A DNA stretch of 5,447 bases from an uncultured Verrucomicrobiota bacterium. Its GTDB lineage: Bacteria > Verrucomicrobiota > Verrucomicrobiia > Chthoniobacterales > SZAS-18. Position 1 is the first letter of the stretch. Each line of letters begins with the position of its first letter. Below the pieces are notes generated by a model that worked only from the letters and a program-made list of their open reading frames with translations, did not search any database and was not told the DNA's origin. The position numbers and the translations under genes are program-made. The DNA is taken from positions 1 through 5,447 of the forward strand of contig CALMOL010000191.1 in NCBI GenBank assembly GCA_937871685.1, in the 5' to 3' direction. This document shows positions 1 to 5,447 of this stretch, in pieces.

Positions 1-1150
1 GCACGATGAAGGTGAGGAGCAGGAGAACGATCAGGCCGCCCACCGCCCACAGCCAGCGCGGCACGCGGGGGATGATGGCGCCGGGAGCCGTCATTTCGAC
101 GGTGTGGGCCACGGCGGCCGGAGCGGCCACGTCCGGCGTGGTGCCGTGCGTTCCGCGGGTGCGGCGGGTGCCGCGCGTGCGCCGCACGCCGGAGGGCGGC
201 GGGGCGGCCGAGGTCTCGAAGGCGATGGTGTCGTAAACGCTCGCGACCGCGGGGTCACGCAGCAGCTCAGCGATCTCCGCCTCGAGGATCTCGGGATTTT
301 CCGGCCGGTCCTCGACCTCCTTGCCGAGCATGTCCTGCAGCAGCTCGACGACCGGCGGGGGCACCCGGCCCTTGAGCGTTTCGACCGGCGGGGGATTATG
401 GAGATGGCCGTGCTCGACTTGGCGGCGCGAGGTGCCGGTGAAGGGCGGCGAGCCGGCGAGCAGATACCACAGCGTGACGCCCAGCGAGTAGATGTCCGAG
501 CGCGTGTCCAGCTCGGCGCATTCGATCTGCTCGGGCGAGGCGAAGGCGGGCGAGTAGCCGCTGGTCTCGCCGGTCTGGGTGATGCGCGTATAGTCCTCCG
601 CCGCCGTGCCCACGGCCTTGGCGAGGCCGAAGTCGATGAGCTTGATCTGCTCGCCGCCGCGGTCGGAGTGCGTGAGCATGAGATTGGCCGGCTTGATGTC
701 GCGGTGGATCAGCCCGTGGCGCCACGCGGCGGCCAGGGCGCGCGCGGCCTGGCGGGTGAGTTCCAGGGCGCGGCCCACGGCGACGGGGCCGGTGCCGTGC
801 ACCACCTCGCCGAGGTCGCGCCCGTCGATGAACTCCATCACATAGAAGTCGTTGCCGCCCTCCTCGCCGATGTCGTGGACGGCGGCGATGTTCGGGTGCG
901 CCAGGCGCGCAAGGAGGCGGGCTTCGCGGAGGAACTTCTGCCGCATCGTGGCAGAGTCGTGCAGGCGCGAGGAAATGACCTTGAGGACGACGACGCGGTC
1001 GAGCTTGGCGTCCTGTGCCTTGTAGGTGACGCCCATGCCGCCACGGCCCAGCTCGATGGGCTCGCCCTTCTCGTCGCAGGGCACCTCATAGCGCCCGAAG
1101 CGCAGGGTGCGCCGGGGCGCGGACGGTTCACCAGGGGCGGGGGTGGACAT
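1..1150 (-). CDS. Transmembrane eukaryotic-type Ser/Thr protein kinase (C-terminus beyond window)
   Basis: This is a Hanks-type Ser/Thr kinase, expected to phosphorylate Ser/Thr on target proteins from the inner face of the membrane. With ATG at 1150, 383 codons are visible without a stop. The glycine loop GRGGMGV lies at 35-41, the ATP-anchoring lysine in VVLK is K57, and the helix-C glutamate is E76 (FLREAR). The catalytic loop HRDIKPAN is 149-156 with D151, DFG is 173-175, ASPEQ is 204-208 and SDIYSLG starts at 218. The catalytic domain is therefore complete and should be active. A Pro/Ala/Arg/Thr-rich linker with TRGT repeats (about 322-337) leads to a hydrophobic helix beginning near W366, so a C-terminal extracytoplasmic domain probably continues outside the window. 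No Shine-Dalgarno precedes the chosen ATG. The frame stays open upstream to another ATG at 1264 (38 more residues), so the start is uncertain. The function is sure, but the substrate is unknown. Confidence 0.93.
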   Translation of the reverse strand, partial: MSTPAPGEPSAPRRTLRFGRYEVPCDEKGEPIELGRGGMGVTYKAQDAKLDRVVVLKVISSRLHDSATMRQKFLREARLLARLAHPNIAAVHDIGEEGGNDFYVMEFIDGRDLGEVVHGTGPVAVGRALELTRQAARALAAAWRHGLIHRDIKPANLMLTHSDRGGEQIKLIDFGLAKAVGTAAEDYTRITQTGETSGYSPAFASPEQIECAELDTRSDIYSLGVTLWYLLAGSPPFTGTSRRQVEHGHLHNPPPVETLKGRVPPPVVELLQDMLGKEVEDRPENPEILEAEIAELLRDPAVASVYDTIAFETSAAPPPSGVRRTRGTRRTRGTHGTTPDVAAPAAVAHTVEMTAPGAIIPRVPRWLWAVGGLIVLLLLTFIV

Positions 1151-1306
1151 GGCGTCGCCGGAGCCGGTGGCGGCGGCGACGTCGGCTTCATAGCCGCCCG
1201 TGGCTTCGAGGACGACCAGCGCGAAGGGTAGCACCCGCCGGGCCGGGGTCGCACAAAATTCCATGCGGCAGGCTTGCAGCGAACGGGGGCGCCCTTTCGT
1301 TGGCCG

Positions 1307-1873
1307 ATGCTGCCCGATGACCTCGCCGCTGACAAGGCTGCGGTGCGCCGGGAGGTGCGCGTGGCGTTGCGCGCGCTGAGCGCGGGAATGCGCGGGGAAA
1401 AGTCTGCGCGATTGCGGACCCGCCTGATGGAAGAGCCTCGCTGGCGCGAGGCCAGACGCGTGTTGCTGTATGCCCCGCTGCCGGAGGAGCCGGGCGTGGA
1501 CGCCCTATGGGAGGAGTTCCCCGCGTGGATAAAGGCGCGCGAGGTCTTCTACCCGATCGCCCGCGAGGGCGGACGCTTGGAATTGTGCCGCGTCCGCTCG
1601 CCGGGGGAACTCGTGCCCGGCGCGCGGGGCCTGCGCGAGCCGGGCGGGGGCGAAACCCTCGAGCCGAACCGCCTCGATGCGGTGCTTGCGCCGGGCTTGG
1701 CGTTCACGCCGGAGGGCGCGCGGCTGGGGCGCGGCGGCGGCCATTACGACCGCCTGCTTGCCGCACTGCCCCAGCCAACGTTCACGGTGGCGCTGTGCTT
1801 CGCGTGCCAAGTGCGGCCGACATTGCCGCTCGGACCGCACGACCTTCCCGTCCAACGCGTGCTGGCGGAGTGA
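1307..1873 (+). CDS. 5-formyltetrahydrofolate cyclo-ligase (MTHFS/YgfA family)
   Basis: This cytoplasmic enzyme uses ATP to convert 5-formyl-THF to 5,10-methenyl-THF, returning the stored folate to the one-carbon pool. The 188-residue product has the usual family length. The N-terminal basic helix with K10, R14 and R15 matches the family's K..RR pattern for nucleotide and folate binding. VLLYAPLP is at 52-59. GLREP at 108-112 corresponds to the conserved EP stretch, and the hallmark phosphate-binding loop GRGGGHYDR is at 141-149. The C-terminus PHDLPVQRVLAE fits the family's HD-x-x-(L/V) ending. I chose ATG 1307 because the family normally begins about ten residues before the lysine. A TTG at 1274 would add 11 residues without similarity. 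No convincing ribosome binding site is seen. lgt begins 28 bases after the stop, which suggests co-transcription. Upstream it is divergent from the Ser/Thr kinase. In other bacteria the gene is called ygfA or fau. Confidence 0.93.
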   Translation: MLPDDLAADKAAVRREVRVALRALSAGMRGEKSARLRTRLMEEPRWREARRVLLYAPLPEEPGVDALWEEFPAWIKAREVFYPIAREGGRLELCRVRSPGELVPGARGLREPGGGETLEPNRLDAVLAPGLAFTPEGARLGRGGGHYDRLLAALPQPTFTVALCFACQVRPTLPLGPHDLPVQRVLAE

Positions 1874-1901
1874 GGGCGGCCCGGTAGGATCGCGGCCCGC
1901 G

Positions 1902-2789
1902 ATGCTTGCCGCTTACCTTCATGATCTCAGCCCGGTGGCGCTCCAGCTTGGGGAGAAGCTCGCCATCCGCTGGTATGGCGTGGCCTACGTGCTGTCGTTT
2001 CTGCTCGGCTGGGCGCTCTACCGGTGGCTTTCGCGGCGGGGCTGGGCGGACCTGCCGGAGGAAAAGGTGGGCGACTTCATTACGTTCACCGCGCTCTTCG
2101 GCGTGATCGTCGGCGGCCGGCTGGGCTACGTGCTGTTCTACGGGCTGGAGAATTACCTGCGCAATCCGCTGGAAATCTTCCAGCTCCAAAAGGGCGGCAT
2201 GGCCTCGCACGGCGGCATCTTGGGCATCGTCATCTTCACTTGGTTCTACGCGCGCCGGCAAAAGATCTCGTGGACGAACCTCGGCGACAACCTGTGCGTG
2301 GTGGCGCCCATCGGCCTCTTCCTCGTGCGTTGCGCGAACTTCATCAACGGCGAGCTGTGGGGCCGGGTGACGAATGTCTCGTGGGCGATGCAGTTCCCGC
2401 GCGAGCTGGAAGCCAAGCAGCCCGAGCTGGTGGCGGCATTTTACGCGGGCGTGCCGGCGGCGCGCGAGCAGCTCGCGGAAATCCTGCCGCTGCGGCACCC
2501 ATCGCAGCTTTACGAGGCATTCTTCGAGGGCGTGGTGCTCTTCGTGATCCTGTGGTGGATGCGCACGCGCTGGCGTCTGCCCAACGGCGTGCTGACGGGC
2601 GCGTTTTTCCTGTTTTACGCGGTGTTTCGCATCGGCTGCGAGCAGTTTCGCGAGCCGGACTCGGAAATGTTCGGGCCGCTCACGAAAGGCCAGTTCCTCT
2701 CGCTCTTCATGATCCTGATCGGCGCGGCGTTTGTCGCGTGGGGGCTGCGCACGCGGACCTATCCGAGGCGGATGCCGGCGGCGGCTTAG
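1902..2789 (+). CDS. lgt: Prolipoprotein diacylglyceryl transferase
   Basis: Lgt is an inner-membrane enzyme that transfers diacylglycerol from phosphatidylglycerol to the lipobox cysteine of prolipoproteins, the first step of lipoprotein maturation. The 295-residue product is of usual length and has about seven hydrophobic segments (roughly 27-43, 60-80, 103-117, 131-145, 211-220, 231-243, 265-281). Family signatures are clear: WYG at 24-26, GGRLGYVLFY at 71-80, SHGG at 102-105 with H103, and the Lgt signature RCANFINGELWGR at 143-155. RHPSQLYEA (198-206) and FRIGCEQFREPD (242-253) follow. H103, R143, N146, E151 and G154 fall at the same numbers as the important residues of E. coli Lgt, and R243 is the likely counterpart of its essential R239. 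The start ATG 1902 is preceded by GGTAGGAT about 11 bases upstream, a modest Shine-Dalgarno. It is probably transcribed with the preceding folate gene. Its TAG stop overlaps the stop of the convergent guanine deaminase. Confidence 0.97.
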   Translation: MLAAYLHDLSPVALQLGEKLAIRWYGVAYVLSFLLGWALYRWLSRRGWADLPEEKVGDFITFTALFGVIVGGRLGYVLFYGLENYLRNPLEIFQLQKGGMASHGGILGIVIFTWFYARRQKISWTNLGDNLCVVAPIGLFLVRCANFINGELWGRVTNVSWAMQFPRELEAKQPELVAAFYAGVPAAREQLAEILPLRHPSQLYEAFFEGVVLFVILWWMRTRWRLPNGVLTGAFFLFYAVFRIGCEQFREPDSEMFGPLTKGQFLSLFMILIGAAFVAWGLRTRTYPRRMPAAA

Positions 2790-4216
2790 ATCCCGCTCCC
2801 ACCAGGCTCGACGGGCACGTCGGCCATCGGCGTCGGCTCGCCGGCGCGATACACGCAGCGGCCGCGCACGAAGGTCAGCGCCGTGGCGGCGGGGCCGCCG
2901 CGATACACGCACAGGGCCACGAGATCCTGCGGTGAGAGCTCGCCCGGCCGCGGCCCAGCAGCGGCACCGGTGCCGTAAGGCAGCAGCGCGTGGAGGTCGA
3001 GCGCCACGAGGTCGGCCTCGCGGCCGGGATCGAGCGTGCCGACGACGCCATCCAGGCCGAGAGCGCGCGCGCCGCCTTGCGTGGCGAGGTGGAAAGCCTC
3101 GGCCGGGCGCAGCGGGCGGGCATCCGGCACGAAGAAGGTGCGCGCGCGGGCCGACTCGACGGCGGAGCGCATCACGGCCCACATGTTTAGTTCCGGGCCG
3201 GCGGCCACGTCGGAGCCGAGGCCCACGGTGAGGCCGGCGGCGAGCCAGCGGTCGAGCGGCATGATGCCGGAGCCGAGGTAGAGGTTCGAGGTCGGGCAAT
3301 GCGCCACCTTCGCGTTGGCGGCGGCCAGCGTGCCCACCTCGCGCTCGGAAAGATGGATGCAATGCCCCAGCACCGTGCGCGGCCCGAGGAGGCCGCAGCG
3401 GTCATACACGTCGGTGTAATCCTTGGCCCACGGAAACTGGAAGCGGACCTTCTCGATCTCTCCCGCGCTCTCGGCGAGGTGCGTTTGGATGGGCGCATCA
3501 TACTGGCGCGCTAAGTCCGCCGCGCCGCGCATCAGGCGTTCGGAGCAGGAAACGGCGAAGCGGGGCGCGAAGGCGTAGCGCAGCAGGCCGCCGTTCGCGC
3601 CGTGCCAGCGGCGGCAGAGCGCCTCGCTCTCGTGCAGGGAGACGGTGAGGATCTTGCGCGGCTGGAGCGGGCCGTAAGAGCCCACGTCCATCATCACCTT
3701 GCCCAGCGCGATTCTCAGGCCGCGCGCGGCGGCAGCCTCGAAGGCGGCGTCGGTGCTCTCCTCGTAGATGGCCGAGTAGAGCATGGCGCTCGTGGTGCCG
3801 TGGCGTGCCAGCTCGTGGAAGAAGCGCGGAGCCTGCACCAAGGCTCGGGGCTTGGAAAAGTCCCGCTCCAGCGGGAAGATCGCCTGCCGCAGCCAGGGCA
3901 GCAGCTCACCCTCCCCGCGGGCTACGGCGGGATATTGCGGGACGTGCGCGTGCACGTCTATCAGGCCCGGCATCACCAGCCACTCTGGCCCGCCGAGCCA
4001 CCGGACCTTGGCGGTGCGGGGGCGGCGGCGCAGCAGCGCGTATTCGCCCGTCTCGGTGATGCGGCCGGTGGCGGGGTCGAAGAGCACCGCGCCCTCGCGC
4101 CACGAGCGCAGCCGGCCGGACTCGGGCGCGTCAAGCACATGGCCCCGCAAGCCGATCCATTCGTCTGCCGTGGCAGCGGCGCGAGGATTGCCTCCAGGGG
4201 AAGCGGCGGAAGGCAT
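2786..4216 (-). CDS. guaD: Guanine deaminase (amidohydrolase superfamily)
   Basis: This enzyme hydrolyses guanine to xanthine and ammonia in purine salvage and catabolism, using one bound metal ion, normally zinc. Numbered from the ATG at 4216 (476 residues), the metal-binding HAH is H89/H91 within PGLIDVHAHVPQYP, with Q94 next to it. APRFAVSCSERL at 217-228 carries the guanine-contacting arginine (R219). QTHLAES (244-250) supplies H246 and E249, GHCIHLSE supplies H285, and GLGSDVAAG supplies the catalytic D336. HCPTSNLYLGSGIMPL and the YTDVYDRCGLL stretch match guanine deaminases better than other members such as SsnA, TrzN or 8-oxoguanine deaminases, though a related aromatic deaminase cannot be fully excluded. 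The frame continues open to an ATG at 4348, but that extension reads through a simple repeat and looks non-coding. ATG 4216 still leaves about 20 extra residues before the usual N-terminal beta strand. No good Shine-Dalgarno is seen. A TATGAT hexamer on this strand at 4316-4311 could be a -10 box, but it lacks a good -35 partner. Confidence 0.92.
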   Translation of the reverse strand: MPSAASPGGNPRAAATADEWIGLRGHVLDAPESGRLRSWREGAVLFDPATGRITETGEYALLRRRPRTAKVRWLGGPEWLVMPGLIDVHAHVPQYPAVARGEGELLPWLRQAIFPLERDFSKPRALVQAPRFFHELARHGTTSAMLYSAIYEESTDAAFEAAAARGLRIALGKVMMDVGSYGPLQPRKILTVSLHESEALCRRWHGANGGLLRYAFAPRFAVSCSERLMRGAADLARQYDAPIQTHLAESAGEIEKVRFQFPWAKDYTDVYDRCGLLGPRTVLGHCIHLSEREVGTLAAANAKVAHCPTSNLYLGSGIMPLDRWLAAGLTVGLGSDVAAGPELNMWAVMRSAVESARARTFFVPDARPLRPAEAFHLATQGGARALGLDGVVGTLDPGREADLVALDLHALLPYGTGAAAGPRPGELSPQDLVALCVYRGGPAATALTFVRGRCVYRAGEPTPMADVPVEPGGSGI

Positions 4217-4394
4217 GTGGGAAAGTTCGAGCGCTCGCCATACTGAGGAGAGGCGCCGGAAGATGCAAGGGGGACCGAGAGGGAAGTGAGAGGTGAGAGA
4301 TGATAAGTGGATCATAGCCCACCAGCTGGATGGCGACGCCCTCGCCAAAAGACACGGCGGCAGCGTGCTTCGGGCCGGGCCACCTCCTCATCTC
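4217..4394. other. Spacer between guaD and the histidine kinase
   Basis: This is the only sizeable spacer in the window. It holds the left heptamer cluster, part of the right one, and between them about 70 bases with ordinary composition. A minus-strand TATGAT (4316-4311) inside the small inverted repeat ATGAT-n6-ATCAT (4300-4315) is the best -10-like element for guaD, but it has no recognisable -35. A weak CACG-n7-CGTG hairpin followed by TCTTTT on the minus strand might end the histidine kinase transcript, but its four-base stem is too short to call a terminator. No RNA gene is recognised. Confidence 0.5.
4286..4306 (+). repeat. Left cluster of degenerate 7-base tandem repeat (RTGAGAN)
   Basis: On the plus strand three consecutive heptamers read GTGAGAG, GTGAGAG and ATGATAA; a fourth, GTGGATC, is too degraded to count. 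The same unit occurs in the opposite orientation about 80 bases further on. The cluster lies in the spacer upstream of guaD, so it falls in that gene's likely leader or promoter region. Its function is unknown. The periodicity is read directly from the bases, but with only two perfect copies, chance or simple-sequence drift remains possible. Confidence 0.6.
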
Positions 4395-4412
4395 TCACGT
4401 CTCATTTCTCAC
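4385..4412 (-). repeat. Right cluster of the same 7-base repeat, inverted and overlapping the histidine kinase end
   Basis: Read on the minus strand from 4412, four consecutive heptamers are GTGAGAA, ATGAGAC, GTGAGAG and ATGAGGA, all fitting RTGAGAN or one base from it. The first two, and part of the third, encode the last residues of the histidine kinase (VRNET) and its TGA stop. Because the clusters are opposed, GTGAGAGATGA at 4293-4303 is an exact 11-base inverted match to 4388-4398. In addition, 4289-4300 pairs with 4405-4416 at 11 of 12 positions. Long-range pairing in RNA or single-stranded DNA is thus possible around an interior of about 80 bases. Confidence 0.65.
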
Positions 4413-5447
4413 CTCTGCCTCCTCCGCCGCCGGCAGCCAGACGTGAAAGCGCGCGCCGTGGCCCAGTTCGCTTTCCAATCCCGCGCGCCCGCCGTGCGCC
4501 AGGGCGATGTGCTTGACGATGCTCAGCCCCAGGCCGGTGCCGCCGGCGTCGCGCGACCGATCCTTGTGGACGCGGTAAAAGCGTTCCCAAACGTGCGCCT
4601 GGTCGGAGGCCGGAATGCCGGGTCCGTTGTCGGCCACGGTGAGGCGCACCCAGTCCTCCTCGCGCCGGGCCTCGATGCGCACCCGCGGCGCGGTGCCCGC
4701 GACGCCGTGCCGAAGCGCGTTGTCGAGGAGGTTGAAGAGCACTTGGTCGAGGCGGTGCGGGTCGGCCCGGACGGCGAGTCCGGCGGGCGCGATGTCCACC
4801 TCGCCGTCCGCGCCCTTCTCGCGGAGGGCGGGCTCCAGCCGCTCCAGCACGCGCGCGGCGGCCTCGCCGAGCAGGACGCGCCCTGGCTCCAGCCCGCCGC
4901 GGCCATGCTCCAGGCGCGAGATGGTCAGCAGGTCGTCCACGAGCGCGCCCAGGCGGAGAGAGTGCTTGTGCATCACGCCGAGCGAGGACTCGACCAAGGC
5001 ACGATCATCCAGCGCGCCTTCGTCGAGCAGGGTCTCCAGGTGGCCGCGCACGAGCGTGAGCGGCGTGCGCAGCTCGTGGGAAACGTTTGCCACGAACTCG
5101 CGCCGCACGGTTTCCAGCCGCCGCAGCGCGGTCACGTCGTGGAACACCAGCACCGCGCCCGGGGTAGCGGCCGCGGCGGCGAGCGGCGCGGCGGCGAGGT
5201 CGAAGTGCTTGGGCGTGTAGCGGCCGTCCGCGCCGCGCACGTCCAGCGTGATGGGCCGCACCGAAGCCTCGCCGCCCAAGGCCGCCTCCACCGCCGCGCG
5301 CACCTCCGGGGCGCGGAAGGTCTCATGAAGGCTGCGGCCCACCGCCGGCGCGCGCAGGTCGAACATTTCCTTCAGCCGTCCGTTGGCGAGCAGCACGGTG
5401 CGCGCGGCGTCCACCGCGAGCACGCCCTCGGTCAGGCTTTCCAGGAT
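4395..5447 (-). CDS. PhoR-like sensor histidine kinase, N-terminus beyond window
   Basis: This is the cytoplasmic part of a two-component sensor kinase that autophosphorylates on histidine and passes the phosphate to a response regulator. The frame enters the window open at 5447, giving 350 visible residues; any membrane segments and the true start are missing. A PAS domain comes first, opening with LESLTEGVLAVD and ending in the typical VLVFHDVTALRRLE. Next is the HisKA H-box FVANVSHELRTPLT, whose phospho-accepting histidine is encoded at 5078-5076. The HATPase domain has N-box LDQVLFNLLDNALRHG, G1 DNGPGIP, F-box ERFYRV and G2 GGTGLGLSIVKHI, so all catalytic motifs are intact. The PAS-HisKA-HATPase order and H-box resemble PhoR (phosphate sensing), but this type is widespread and the signal cannot be read here. 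A PhoB-like regulator would be expected upstream, outside the window. The last five codons lie in a heptamer repeat, so the natural C-terminus may have been altered. Confidence 0.93.
   Translation of the reverse strand: MLESLTEGVLAVDAARTVLLANGRLKEMFDLRAPAVGRSLHETFRAPEVRAAVEAALGGEASVRPITLDVRGADGRYTPKHFDLAAAPLAAAAATPGAVLVFHDVTALRRLETVRREFVANVSHELRTPLTLVRGHLETLLDEGALDDRALVESSLGVMHKHSLRLGALVDDLLTISRLEHGRGGLEPGRVLLGEAAARVLERLEPALREKGADGEVDIAPAGLAVRADPHRLDQVLFNLLDNALRHGVAGTAPRVRIEARREEDWVRLTVADNGPGIPASDQAHVWERFYRVHKDRSRDAGGTGLGLSIVKHIALAHGGRAGLESELGHGARFHVWLPAAEEAEVRNET

Noticed and set aside
104..1231. Long plus-strand open frame of 375 codons
   Set aside because: It is antisense to the Ser/Thr kinase, whose opposite strand shows every kinase motif in order. 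The long frame is a by-product of high GC content and scarcity of stop codons.
2024..2935. Plus-strand open frame of 303 codons overlapping lgt
   Set aside because: It is an off-frame reading of lgt that runs antisense to guaD, with Ala/Arg-rich low-complexity translation and no domain.
1782..3362. Minus-strand open frame of 526 codons across lgt and the end of guaD
   Set aside because: It is a shadow of lgt and of guaD in another frame. It is rich in Arg/Pro/His/Ala with no recognisable domain, and both real genes are strongly supported.
4217..4348. N-terminal extension of guaD from ATG 4348
   Set aside because: The added 44 residues read through the heptamer cluster and do not resemble the family. 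The ATG at 4216 already gives more than the usual N-terminal length.
4332..4350. GGCGA-n5-TCGCC hairpin followed by AAAA as a terminator
   Set aside because: The stem is only five pairs. On the plus strand it is followed by A rather than T, and on the minus strand the T run precedes the stem.
4286..4412. CRISPR array
   Set aside because: The repeats are 7-base units without spacers of constant size, and no cas gene is present.

Overview
The window is very GC-rich DNA with ordinary chromosomal gene content and five protein-coding genes, two of them cut by the window edges. The transmembrane Ser/Thr protein kinase of the GRGGMGVTYKA type, the strong GC bias and the weak or absent Shine-Dalgarno sequences suggest a Verrucomicrobiota-like bacterium (perhaps Opitutales). 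This is an inference from protein style, because no rRNA or marker phylogeny is available here.

Layout: (1) From the left edge to 1150, minus strand, lies a eukaryotic-type Ser/Thr kinase with a complete catalytic domain and the start of a transmembrane helix; its C-terminal sensor part is outside the window. (2) A short divergent spacer follows, and then the plus-strand pair 1307-2789: a 5-formyltetrahydrofolate cyclo-ligase and, 28 bases later, lgt, the prolipoprotein diacylglyceryl transferase. These two are probably one transcription unit. (3) Convergent to lgt, with interlocking stop codons, is a minus-strand guanine deaminase (guaD, 2786-4216). (4) A 178-base spacer (4217-4394) follows. 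It carries two clusters of a degenerate 7-base tandem repeat (consensus RTGAGAN) in opposite orientation, and the right cluster runs into the next gene. (5) From 4395 to beyond the right edge, minus strand, lies a PAS-HisKA-HATPase sensor histidine kinase of PhoR-like type whose N-terminus is missing.

The genes do not form one pathway. The plus-strand pair covers one-carbon folate salvage and the first step of lipoprotein maturation, guaD serves purine salvage or nitrogen release, and the two flanking genes are signal-transduction kinases. I found no sign of a new defence, mobile or biosynthetic system. The points most worth a second look are the inverted heptamer clusters, one of which encodes the end of the histidine kinase, and a short IS110-transposase-like peptide in frame just upstream of the Ser/Thr kinase start.
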